Positions 19,039 through 28,339 of a stretch of DNA of 31,551 bases are shown here, in pieces (within the stretch, counting starts at the first letter, position 1; each line of letters opens with the position of its first letter). The stretch lies in the IMG/VR virus record IMGVR_UViG_3300024346_000320, positions 1 through 31,551 of that record. The stretch is one strand, 5' to 3'. The translations under genes were made by a program, and so were the position numbers. Source of the stretch: a virus. A model generated the notes under the pieces. It made no database searches. It worked only from the letters and a program-made list of their open reading frames with translations, and was not told the origin of the DNA.

Positions 19039-20223
19039 TTATGTTGTTGCGTTAATTATGTTAAAAAATTTATATCCGTACTTTTCTAAACTACCGATAC
19101 TGTTAACCTCACCAAGTCTTTCAATACTTTCTAAGGCGGAGTTTTTGCCCCTTTCAATAAATACATTGCTTTGTACTTCTGCTTCATCAATTATTCCTAA
19201 TAATAGCTCATTTTTTACAATTGGTTGACAAACTACCGTATCAGTGGTCAAACCTGAGGATTCAGCAATGAAAAGTGTTGTACCATTGTTATAATCATAG
19301 TAGGTAATATCGTTAATTGTATAGGCGGTATATAACCCACCATCAAACACACCCAAGTATCTACCAATAAATCCAGTGTTTCCGGTTATATCATATGTAG
19401 TTACCGAATAAGGTGTAGGTCCATATTGTTTTAAATCAGTTAATGATGATGTTGTATATCCTGTAATTAAAAAAGGTACCGTTGTAAATTGAGTAATATC
19501 TTGAGTTGTTGAATCACAGTTACTATCACCACTGAATATATAATCATAAGGAACTAATATACCATTCCAATTACCCCCCATAGGAGTAAAGAATGCCTCA
19601 CCTTTCGGATTAGATATTGTTGTTCCTGTAAACGGAAGTTGAACTGTTTTAGTTATTGTATTTGTACCCCACGGACTCATACCCGACATAGTAATTTGAG
19701 TTTCACCTGTAGAAGTATAATCGTGATATATTTGAGCCGTTGATGTTATAGATTGAGGTACTGAACCATCCCCCCAATCAACTTTATATGTCGAAAACTG
19801 TAAGTATTTCTTAAATTCAACATCAGATGTATTATAAAAATAAACTCTTTGGGGGTATAAAGTTGTCGCAGAAAATAAAAAATTTAACATTGTATCTTTT
19901 TGTACAACCATACCATCAAACACTGAATAATATCCAATATCCACAGTATTCTCAGTAATTAAAATAGGAACCGTTAAACCTGTTAATAATGAATCATATT
20001 GTGTGGTACCTGTATTGTATGTACCTCCCGATAACACTTCAGTCATTGCGGAATACGCATATGTTGAACCTGTTACTTTTATCTCAATCATTTTTGATGT
20101 AAGAACACAACATTCCTTAGAATATGATGTTCCCGTAATAGTGGCTCCGTTATAATTAACTTTAAATATGTCCCCACTAATCACACCAGGTGAAATCTTT
20201 ATACTATAATTTTTATCTATCAT
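19039..20223 (-). CDS. Virion-cluster protein with a PKD-like domain (394 aa)
   Basis: Residues about 145-197 resemble a PKD domain: YKVDWGDGSVPQSI, then QIYHDYTSTGETQITMSG, then TITKTVQLPF. The WGDG and HDYTSTGE-type motifs are characteristic of this Ig-like fold, which is common on bacterial surface proteins and some phage fibres. The N-terminal part (NYSIKISPGVISGDIFKVNY) is beta-rich, and the C-terminal 60 residues are more helical and charged (IIDEAEVQSNVFIERGKNSA). No signal peptide is seen. It starts two bases after the upstream stop and ends one base before the next start. A peripheral baseplate or fibre-network role is inferred from the fold and the neighbours. Confidence 0.7.
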   Translation of the reverse strand: MIDKNYSIKISPGVISGDIFKVNYNGATITGTSYSKECCVLTSKMIEIKVTGSTYAYSAMTEVLSGGTYNTGTTQYDSLLTGLTVPILITENTVDIGYYSVFDGMVVQKDTMLNFLFSATTLYPQRVYFYNTSDVEFKKYLQFSTYKVDWGDGSVPQSITSTAQIYHDYTSTGETQITMSGMSPWGTNTITKTVQLPFTGTTISNPKGEAFFTPMGGNWNGILVPYDYIFSGDSNCDSTTQDITQFTTVPFLITGYTTSSLTDLKQYGPTPYSVTTYDITGNTGFIGRYLGVFDGGLYTAYTINDITYYDYNNGTTLFIAESSGLTTDTVVCQPIVKNELLLGIIDEAEVQSNVFIERGKNSALESIERLGEVNSIGSLEKYGYKFFNIINATT

Positions 20224-20225
20224 AA

Positions 20226-21110
20226 TTAAGGGTTAATATATTCATACCATTTTATGGAACTTACATCTCCAATTCTATTACCACCATTATCAAATATTTT
20301 ATAAGTGTAATCGGTATAATCCAACACAACTTTATAATAGAAAAAATTTTCAGGTACAAATTGAAATAATGACGGAACTAACGGTAATACTTGAGGTGTT
20401 GTCATCATTTTAACAAAAATCCCCAATCTAGCATCAAAAAATTTAGCCGTCATATAAAAAGTTTCCGTAGTATTTGTTGAGTTAGGGTTAATATTTAAAA
20501 AATTCTTTTTTCTTAACCAATACAAGAAGAACCCTTCTTTATCCCCAACATAATCTAATTTAAATGAGGGTATTTTAATGTTAACAGGAGGTTTAGATGT
20601 TGATGTTAATCCTGTAACAGTAAACCCTTGTTGTACGGGTATAATTACACTAAAATAATTAGTCTGAGTTGTCGCTGATTTAGTGTCATAAAAATCCAAT
20701 TTAAAGAACGATTTTGTAAAAGGTTTTATATAATAATAAATGTCTTTAGTTGTAAAACCTTCAGGTATATAACTTATTTTCCAATCTGTTGGAAGAGCTG
20801 TTGTTATATCTGAAGATGGATTAGGTGGGACTGTTGGAACTAAAACGTTATCATCATCAGGTAATAACACACTAAAAAAATGAAAATCATATTTAACGTC
20901 AGTTTTTGTATTACTACTATACGATGCGTGAGCAAATCTTAAAATTTCAAAATCATCCGCAACACCGGTAATTCTGTCAACAGCATATTGTTGATATTCA
21001 TCAACAGCATCCGTTCTTCCTAAGAAATCCCATTTGATTTCTACAGGTAGATTAATATATTTGTCGTCACCTTTCGGTAATGTAAATTTAAATTTATTAT
21101 TCACAACCAT
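20226..21110 (-). CDS. Unassigned virion-cluster protein (294 aa)
   Basis: I do not recognise a family. The start chosen is the ATG at 21110 (MVVNNKFKFTLPKGDDKYIN), which overlaps the upstream gene by only 14 bases (ATGGTTGTGAATAA). A further in-frame ATG at 21146 would overlap by 50 bases and add an atypical MQHFTVLLNLKT. The sequence is rich in aromatic residues and looks like a compact beta-type structural domain (VEIKWDFLGRTDAVDEYQQY, YYIKPFTKSFFKLDFY, FFYYKVVLDYTDYTYKIFDN). There is no membrane segment and no enzymatic motif. Tight linkage to the baseplate genes suggests a virion component. Confidence 0.68.
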   Translation of the reverse strand: MVVNNKFKFTLPKGDDKYINLPVEIKWDFLGRTDAVDEYQQYAVDRITGVADDFEILRFAHASYSSNTKTDVKYDFHFFSVLLPDDDNVLVPTVPPNPSSDITTALPTDWKISYIPEGFTTKDIYYYIKPFTKSFFKLDFYDTKSATTQTNYFSVIIPVQQGFTVTGLTSTSKPPVNIKIPSFKLDYVGDKEGFFLYWLRKKNFLNINPNSTNTTETFYMTAKFFDARLGIFVKMMTTPQVLPLVPSLFQFVPENFFYYKVVLDYTDYTYKIFDNGGNRIGDVSSIKWYEYINP

Positions 21111-22944
21111 CGTTTTTAGGTTCAGCAGCACCGTAAAGTGTTGCATAATAGTGCCTATCGCTCTCTCTATAATTAGTTCCTTCCGGTGTTATTCTAAAAA
21201 TAAAATTACCGTAAGGATAATGTGTACCATTTAAAAATGGGTAATCAACACCATTAAGTTCAGAATCTTTAAATCCGTATTCATATATGTCTCTCCATAT
21301 AAATGAATTATAAGTTGTTGAGAAATATGAGTAATCAGGTATATCAGCAGTATTTTTGACTTCACCAGTTTCAATATAATCAGAAAAAACTCTAAGCGTT
21401 AATTTTCTATGTGGTTGATAATAATAACCATATCGACCTACAGTACCATTATTTTGATTTAAAACATTTGGAACTTGGAAAACATCACCATTATACGTAA
21501 TTTTATGATAATTTTCACTTAACAATCTTTCTTTTTGTTCAAAATTATTCCATTCATAAAAACCACCATCTATAGTGTCACCACTTTGAAGTGACCTCAC
21601 ATAATTAAATTGAATTGTACCAGGAGTGGTCACATTGTAATTAGGCCCCACATAATTATCTATTGGAATACTTGTTATGTTTGATAAAGGATTCATCCAC
21701 CAAGTATTAGGTGCAAATGAAGGTCTTAAAGGTAAATTAAACTCATAACCCTGTTTTAATTTGGTAACAGTATTACCCACAGTATTAAACATTAACCCAA
21801 AATATCCTTTCCACACAGTAGTCACAAATAATTCACTAATAGGTCTTTTATGATTATCCCTTAGTGGTTTAACATCAATATCTTTGTTAAAAGATAAAGA
21901 ATAAGATTTAGCTCCTTCTTTGACTGAAACACGACTAATTTTATTAGGTGTGTATCCCGAACTTTCGTATTTTTTATTATCGCCAAAAACGTTTTGTTCA
22001 AATCCTGCATTAGTTAAAACACTATCATCAACATTTGTAATTATTTTATGTCTTAAAACATAATACTCTGATATAGTATCGTCAGCATTTTCATTATTAA
22101 TTATCCGTTTAAAATTACCAAAATCGTCATTACTAAATATTGCAGTACTAAATCCAATATTATATATATTAAAAATATATTCATCATAATCAGGTAACCC
22201 ATTTCCTAATGAATAAACTTGGAAAGTGTCTTCAAAACCGCTAAATGAATTTTTAATTTTAGCGTACTCACCAACAGATAATCCGTGTTTAACCGGACAT
22301 TTAAATTGAATAACTCTATTACCATTAACCATTAAATCATTACCATTACTATCGCTAATATTTAAAATAAATGGAATCCCTTCGAACGCATAGAACTCAT
22401 TAGCCGTTGAAGATGCCTCATCGTTAAAAAACAATTTTTTACCAGGTAAGTTTAAATAAGGATAACTAATAAAATGATTCCAATTATAAGTGGAGGCACT
22501 TTTAGTCACAAAATTAACGTGAACCATACCATTACTATCCGGTGTAGTATAACCTGAAGTATTATAATCACTTCTTATAAAATCAAATTCATTATATTGA
22601 GGATACCCTTCCCACTGCTCGCTATCAGGATTTGTTCGACATTGATTAACAGTATTTGTTGTTGAGTTTGTATAATATAATGTATTTTCTAATGGTGTAT
22701 AATCACATTTACCCGAATACGCATTATCAAATAATAATACAAATTTACACACGGGTCTAAAAACTGTTGATTTCTCTCTCTCATCGTGAAATAATTGAGC
22801 TAAATTAATATCAATACTTCTATCAAACTCCTGTAAAGTTTTTGCCGTTTGAACCAATGGTGTTGGTATTGATAAATTAGTATCTGTAGCTGTCTTATAA
22901 CGTAATGAACCTAAAACTATTCTTATTTCGTCTCTATTACCCAT
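21097..22944 (-). CDS. Unassigned virion-cluster protein (615 aa)
   Basis: I do not recognise a family. The N-terminus (MGNRDEIRIVLGSLRYKTAT) is followed by a helical stretch and RPVCKFVLLFDNAYSGKC. The middle holds beta-rich sequence with many Asp, Asn and aromatic residues (IQFKCPVKHGLSVGEYAKIK; NKDIDVKPLRDNHKRPISEL). The C-terminal part contains YGNFIFRITPEG and ends in a short Cys-containing tail (NDGCE). There is no signal peptide or membrane segment. It starts one base after the stop of the 1773-residue gene, and its stop overlaps the next start, so translation of all three is probably coupled. By position it may be a wedge or peripheral baseplate protein like those encoded after gene 7 in T4, but I see no motif proving this. 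Confidence 0.7.
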   Translation of the reverse strand: MGNRDEIRIVLGSLRYKTATDTNLSIPTPLVQTAKTLQEFDRSIDINLAQLFHDEREKSTVFRPVCKFVLLFDNAYSGKCDYTPLENTLYYTNSTTNTVNQCRTNPDSEQWEGYPQYNEFDFIRSDYNTSGYTTPDSNGMVHVNFVTKSASTYNWNHFISYPYLNLPGKKLFFNDEASSTANEFYAFEGIPFILNISDSNGNDLMVNGNRVIQFKCPVKHGLSVGEYAKIKNSFSGFEDTFQVYSLGNGLPDYDEYIFNIYNIGFSTAIFSNDDFGNFKRIINNENADDTISEYYVLRHKIITNVDDSVLTNAGFEQNVFGDNKKYESSGYTPNKISRVSVKEGAKSYSLSFNKDIDVKPLRDNHKRPISELFVTTVWKGYFGLMFNTVGNTVTKLKQGYEFNLPLRPSFAPNTWWMNPLSNITSIPIDNYVGPNYNVTTPGTIQFNYVRSLQSGDTIDGGFYEWNNFEQKERLLSENYHKITYNGDVFQVPNVLNQNNGTVGRYGYYYQPHRKLTLRVFSDYIETGEVKNTADIPDYSYFSTTYNSFIWRDIYEYGFKDSELNGVDYPFLNGTHYPYGNFIFRITPEGTNYRESDRHYYATLYGAAEPKNDGCE

Positions 22945-22945
22945 A

Positions 22946-25900
22946 TTAATTTACTATAATTTCTGTATTAATCCATTTACCTTTAAATCTATCAAAAGAT
23001 GAAGCTCCTCGTTTTAATCCAAAATAAAAATGAAATGGTGCGCCAACAGTTACTAACTGTTTATCAGTAGTTTGTGTATTTTGCGACCAAGCCGATGGCG
23101 CTGCAATTAAATCACCAGCACCATCCACTGCATAGATAAAACCTTTATCATCAACAATTGTAATTCCATAATTTCTAAAATATCTTGAGTTAACTTCTAA
23201 TCTATCTAATGATTGATATTTAGATGAATATACATAACCGACATCCCCCTCGGCATACCACTCATTTCCATCCGTTCCAAAAATACTTGGACCATTTTCT
23301 ATCTTCCATTGTGATAACGGTACTTCTTGAGAATAGATTGGGAAATTACTAAATGAACACCCTTGATTACTAATTAAACCTGTTGGGTCAATTATAGTTC
23401 TCTTTGGTGTAAGAAAATCTCTAGTTTGAGTATCCGACGAAAAGAAAATACCAATCTTCGCTTCACAACTAATAAATATTGGACTTTGTTTTGGTGCAGG
23501 TTCGTCCGGATAATTTGTTGATTGGAAAGCCGCTACACCTAATTCAGAACTAATAGAAATTAATTGAGAATAATCAGAATCAAACTTTAAATTCCTTCTT
23601 GTGTTAAAATATTGTAAAATATTTAAACCAAGTATGTTCTCTATTAAATCATTATTTAAAAATCGACTAATAATAAATAAATTAAGTATTTCATCTACCT
23701 GAGAAAAAGAAGATGAGTCCAATTTATTAGCAATATACCCATCATATTCATCAGACATTATAATTTCTTGTAAAAAATTACTTCTTGGGCCTAAATCCAT
23801 TATTGTTGTCGGATATTTAATTGACCCAATAAATTGTTTACTATCACCATCATAACCTGCACATCTATAATAAAAGTTTCGACTACTTTTGTGTTGAATA
23901 ACAACTTGTGTTGGATATTTAAATATCGGAACATTTGGTGTTGGAGATGTAGGAGACGTAAAACCAATGGTGTCATTTTTAAATGACATAACATATAAAT
24001 TACCGTTAACCCAATTGTTACTGAATGTATGTGAAAAAACATTTCTACAAGCACCTAACATAACCATATTTCTTGCAATCCATTCTGACATTAACGCCCA
24101 ATCATTTAACAATGATAAAAACATTGTGGTCACAAATTTATAACACCCTTTACTAAAAATTGATTTACCTAAAAATCTAGAACAACTTCCTTTGTTAATT
24201 TTAATTATCGCGTTATTTACAGTATTACGGGGGAGACAGTCTTGGCCATAACAATCTAAGTTTGCTGAACCATTACAGGTAAATGTTGTAAATAACCCAT
24301 TAATATTTTTTTGATTTTGTAACTCATCCGCAATATCCGAACCAACCCCTGAACCAACCGTTCCTGTTGAACCTAGTGTTGATGTGATTCCCACAACACC
24401 CTTATCAGGTATTAGATAAGCTTGAAAGTTGTAATTTTTTTGTAATACCCAAGAATTACAACAAAATTCTGTTGGTACTGTTGAGGTCGGTAATCTATCA
24501 CCTCTCATTATTTTTACTTTACCTGACGAACCAGTACTAAAATTTAAAGTATTTCCTGTTGTATTATATGTTGGTGAAAAATAATAAGATTTTATTGTAT
24601 CAGTCGCATTAGCAACCGGATTAGCACTAATATTACGCCATCTGTTCCAACCACAATTTCTTCCTAAATCACAGTTATGACTTGCTCTTTCAAAATAACC
24701 AAACATTGCCATAATAGAATTTCCTTCAACAATCTCATTAGGTAGATAACCTTGATTGTTATTTATTAAATCGTATGATGGCCCATTAAATAGAAGACGA
24801 AATAAAGTACCATTAGTACCACAACCACCACAACCACCAGTCAAACGACTATTTCCATCAAAACTAAATCTTTTAGTAAATAAGTTAGTCGGAGAAACTG
24901 AAATTCCTAAACTATTATTTACATTAGCAACACCACCACTATTAACACGAGGATTAGACGTAGTCCCTACATTAACACAGCCAGGCGTAAAAGAACCTGA
25001 CCTTCTATCTAACGATGAATAATAACTAATTAAATTAGACTCAAACCCACTATAACCCGCGGATATTAATACATTAGGGGTAGAAATGATTGTTGTCATA
25101 TCCTCACTATACCCTGTAACAGTACCTAACACATCATTTGCTTGCGGAGTAAATAAATATGAATCATAATACAACTTATTACCCGTATAAGCATCACTAC
25201 CAAGAGCATCTCTGGTTGTAACACCATTTACTGTAATTGAGGGATAATCCGTTTTTAAATGACTAATATTTTTAAACCCTTTCTGAATAGGGATATTCAT
25301 TCTACAATTAGTTGATATTTTAATAGCGTCTTCATTAGCAAAACCAAATAGTTTACCTAACCCATACTCAATTTCAATTTTATCCGTATAAGGGTCGACA
25401 CCTCTATTTAATATGATAACCCCCATAGCATCTTTATTCTTAATCGAATCTATTGGTCTTAAATAATAAGGTGTTGTGTCAGCCACCCCATTTTCAAGGT
25501 CGTTAGTATATTGAGTATTATATAATGTTGTTACATTCCGAATATATCTTTCATTTAATGAACCAGCAATTGGTGTGGTACTACACATTGAGGTAAACGC
25601 ACTATATGTCATTCCTGTAATTACTTGGAAATACTCAACATCTGTTGGGAATCGATAAAGTTCATTATACTTAGTATTACCTGTTAGACTAACATTATAA
25701 GTTGAATTAGGTCCTGAAACAGTTGAATTCCCGTCAAAGCTAGCGTAAGATACCGGTACTGTTATTGCTCCCGTAGCAGTAGTCCCTGTTAATGGTCGAA
25801 CTAAACCAGTTGTTCCCGTAATCGCATAATTACCAGCATAATTAAGAATAGGACTATTAGTATTAGGGTCTTTACTAAATGATGGGTTTTGAAACGCAAT

Positions 25901-28267
25901 CATTTGACCTGAAGCATATTTTTTAATAGTTGTCTTATCACAAAGAATAACAATAGTATTATCGTAATGTTTTTTACCAAGGTTACTTTGTGGTTGATAG
26001 GTCACTCTAACTCTATTTACACCACCACCAGGATTAGTTGACCCACCATCAAAATATTTTGCTTTAACATTAAACAAATTAATTCTATCAGCAATTGGTA
26101 GTCCTGTTGTTATCCAAGTATACGAAGGAAGACCTTGTTCAGGAGATGGAAATGGAACCCCATATCCAGGATTCCCTGTTTGACCATCAAAATATAGACC
26201 CGTAAATTCATAATTAATTGCTAATCGTCTTGATGATTTTAATGGATATGAGTATGAAGTACCATTATAGACCGTAGTTGCAGTTTTTGGCATTTTCCAA
26301 GGGCCTAACGAAGATACTGTTAAAATAGGGTTGGCGATACTAAGTGCCGAACTTGATAAATCGTCTTTAATAATTGTTGGGCAAGGCACAATTTCTTCAT
26401 TTTCGGTAGTTAATTCTTTATCACCATTATCTTCATCCGGATTTTCATTAACAGGGTCACCTTGTTTACAATCACACATATTACAATCAGGGTATGTTAA
26501 TAAAGGTACCGATATACCACTTAAATCAATTTTCATTAATTGAGCAAAAATATAAACACATAATGCCGCAAACAATAAGTAAGATGCTCCTAATAGAATC
26601 TGTCCCCAAATAATTACCGGTCCAGTTATACCAACCCCAATAGAAGCAATAAAATGTTGTATTGCCACTACAAAATAATAAATTGAAAGGAAGAGAAAAT
26701 ATAACCTTAATATCCATACAATAAAATAAACAATATGTAAAAGAAGTATTATCGCATAAAATATTGGTGTTAATATTATACTTAAAAATGAAAATAACAC
26801 ATAAAAGAAATCAAACCTAAAATATCCGTCATTTGTTGGATATCGGTTATTTTGACTTTCACACACATTGTCCAATATGTTTTTAATACCTGTAAATCTT
26901 TGATATGACCCTGACCTGTATTCATCAATAAATTGTGAGACAGTATAAACTTTGTTATATTGCATCATATAAAACCTATCTTTACAATCGATGGCTTCTT
27001 GTATCATTTCCGGATAAGTTGTGTCATCACCATAATCATCCCAATCAAGACTAAACGCATATGATTTTTGTTGGAGAAGTGGGTCAGTTTCGACCCAATC
27101 TTTAATATTTGGAACTAAATAGTTTGCTCTTTTAGTTGACGCTGAAGCTGATGGAGATTGAGCCCATTTAATTTTAAATCTATATTTACCTTTTGTTGGA
27201 ATTCCTTTGTCTGGGTCAGGAGATAATACTTGTTCCCCAAATTCATTAGTTATGTAATAATCCAAATTCATTGGGACATCTACCATCCAAGTCCCATTTT
27301 CATCAATAATTGTTCCACCTCCTTCTAAACCATATGATTCTAAAATAGGTCTTCCAATCGAATCTTCCTGTATTGTTTGTCTAATCGCTAATATTTCACC
27401 GGGACCTGTTGTTACATTACATAAAAAACCAGAATCTCTTGTTGGTTTATTATTTGCTCTAATTGCATTACTATCAGAATCTGAAATAATTGACCCCATA
27501 AAAATAGCCGTAGGTCGTATATCTATATTAGCTTCTCCCGTTAAATCAAAATCAGTTCTAGTAATACCTAAATTACATATTTCAGGTTGTCCCCATAATG
27601 GTTCTATTTCAATAGTTCTTTTAATATTAATAATTTGAGGTAATTCACCTAAATTGGTTGAGGACCTAAATTTGGTACCATCAACTTGATTTTCAGTTGC
27701 GACACCCATTCTAATTAAATCTTGAGGGGATAATGAAAATTCTCCAATATCAGATAAATCAATATCCACAACGATTGTATGAGAACCAACGGGAACCCCA
27801 AAAATCATATAGTCACCACTTTGATTGGTTACCGCATTATATTTAAAATATTTGTCATAAATGTCACTAAGAACAGGACTTAACAATACGTCTCTACGAG
27901 TAAAAAAAGTACCGGTTGGTACGTGAGCACTATAGGAAGGTTTATAAGGTAATAGATTGTATCTATACCCATCATCATTAACATCATACAAATTAGTGTA
28001 TGGATAAATATTTGAGGTTACAGGGTCTTCTTTATCGACAGCATCTAAAGGAATAAAGACAGATACTTTAGCGTTTGGGATACCAAAACCATTGTTTACA
28101 CTAATTCTACCAACAATAACACCGTAATCGGCACATTGTCGTGTGTAGATATCACTTTGAAGGATTTTTAAGGATAGAATTTCTAAATACTCGAACTCTT
28201 GGTCAATCATCACCTTTAATGAGGTGTCTACACCGACTTGGGTTCTTATTCTATAAGAATTTGACAT
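22946..28267 (-). CDS. Giant baseplate-cluster protein with an internal membrane-spanning region (1773 aa)
   Basis: This is the largest complete gene in the window and directly follows the J/gp6-like gene, the place held by the big wedge protein gp7 in T4. Residues about 47-170 resemble a carboxypeptidase-regulatory-like beta domain (GVIVGRISVNNGFGIPNAKV, then TNQSGDYMIFGVPVGSHTIV). Residues 484-577 are almost entirely hydrophobic (FYVLFSFLSIILTPIFYAII, then IVWILRLYFLFLSIYYFVVA, then ILLGASYLLFAALCVYIFAQ), enough for three or four membrane helices. A cysteine motif (CNMCDC, 595-600) and an acidic segment (NPDEDNGDKELTTENEE) follow. Further cysteines occur at 1146-1149 (CGGC) and 1199-1205 (CDLGRNC). 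A second weaker hydrophobic stretch lies near 1380-1407. Membrane helices inside a virion protein suggest a part that inserts into a host membrane during infection. This is inference; the start lies 72 bases after the J-like gene. Confidence 0.75.
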   Translation of the reverse strand: MSNSYRIRTQVGVDTSLKVMIDQEFEYLEILSLKILQSDIYTRQCADYGVIVGRISVNNGFGIPNAKVSVFIPLDAVDKEDPVTSNIYPYTNLYDVNDDGYRYNLLPYKPSYSAHVPTGTFFTRRDVLLSPVLSDIYDKYFKYNAVTNQSGDYMIFGVPVGSHTIVVDIDLSDIGEFSLSPQDLIRMGVATENQVDGTKFRSSTNLGELPQIINIKRTIEIEPLWGQPEICNLGITRTDFDLTGEANIDIRPTAIFMGSIISDSDSNAIRANNKPTRDSGFLCNVTTGPGEILAIRQTIQEDSIGRPILESYGLEGGGTIIDENGTWMVDVPMNLDYYITNEFGEQVLSPDPDKGIPTKGKYRFKIKWAQSPSASASTKRANYLVPNIKDWVETDPLLQQKSYAFSLDWDDYGDDTTYPEMIQEAIDCKDRFYMMQYNKVYTVSQFIDEYRSGSYQRFTGIKNILDNVCESQNNRYPTNDGYFRFDFFYVLFSFLSIILTPIFYAIILLLHIVYFIVWILRLYFLFLSIYYFVVAIQHFIASIGVGITGPVIIWGQILLGASYLLFAALCVYIFAQLMKIDLSGISVPLLTYPDCNMCDCKQGDPVNENPDEDNGDKELTTENEEIVPCPTIIKDDLSSSALSIANPILTVSSLGPWKMPKTATTVYNGTSYSYPLKSSRRLAINYEFTGLYFDGQTGNPGYGVPFPSPEQGLPSYTWITTGLPIADRINLFNVKAKYFDGGSTNPGGGVNRVRVTYQPQSNLGKKHYDNTIVILCDKTTIKKYASGQMIAFQNPSFSKDPNTNSPILNYAGNYAITGTTGLVRPLTGTTATGAITVPVSYASFDGNSTVSGPNSTYNVSLTGNTKYNELYRFPTDVEYFQVITGMTYSAFTSMCSTTPIAGSLNERYIRNVTTLYNTQYTNDLENGVADTTPYYLRPIDSIKNKDAMGVIILNRGVDPYTDKIEIEYGLGKLFGFANEDAIKISTNCRMNIPIQKGFKNISHLKTDYPSITVNGVTTRDALGSDAYTGNKLYYDSYLFTPQANDVLGTVTGYSEDMTTIISTPNVLISAGYSGFESNLISYYSSLDRRSGSFTPGCVNVGTTSNPRVNSGGVANVNNSLGISVSPTNLFTKRFSFDGNSRLTGGCGGCGTNGTLFRLLFNGPSYDLINNNQGYLPNEIVEGNSIMAMFGYFERASHNCDLGRNCGWNRWRNISANPVANATDTIKSYYFSPTYNTTGNTLNFSTGSSGKVKIMRGDRLPTSTVPTEFCCNSWVLQKNYNFQAYLIPDKGVVGITSTLGSTGTVGSGVGSDIADELQNQKNINGLFTTFTCNGSANLDCYGQDCLPRNTVNNAIIKINKGSCSRFLGKSIFSKGCYKFVTTMFLSLLNDWALMSEWIARNMVMLGACRNVFSHTFSNNWVNGNLYVMSFKNDTIGFTSPTSPTPNVPIFKYPTQVVIQHKSSRNFYYRCAGYDGDSKQFIGSIKYPTTIMDLGPRSNFLQEIIMSDEYDGYIANKLDSSSFSQVDEILNLFIISRFLNNDLIENILGLNILQYFNTRRNLKFDSDYSQLISISSELGVAAFQSTNYPDEPAPKQSPIFISCEAKIGIFFSSDTQTRDFLTPKRTIIDPTGLISNQGCSFSNFPIYSQEVPLSQWKIENGPSIFGTDGNEWYAEGDVGYVYSSKYQSLDRLEVNSRYFRNYGITIVDDKGFIYAVDGAGDLIAAPSAWSQNTQTTDKQLVTVGAPFHFYFGLKRGASSFDRFKGKWINTEIIVN

Positions 28268-28281
28268 ATATTATCTTTTTT

Positions 28282-28289
28282 AATAAATA
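28282..28289 (-). promoter_or_regulatory. TATTTATT element before the 1773-aa gene (weak)
   Basis: In the 72-base gap between the J-like gene and the 1773-residue gene the minus strand reads CTATTTATTAA, a one-base variant of the TATTTATA octamer, 14 bases before the ATG at 28267. The gap is the largest inside this cluster and is very AT-rich, so the match may be chance. It could allow separate transcription of the genes downstream. Confidence 0.22.
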
Positions 28290-28339
28290 GTTTATACACT
28301 ATTTTTAAAAGATAATTCATTATTATTTAAAATAAATTA

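Noticed and set aside
21111-21146. Upstream ATG (21146) as the start of the 294-aa gene
   Set aside because: It would create a 50-base overlap and add a poorly fitting N-terminus; the ATG at 21110 gives a 14-base overlap typical of coupled genes.
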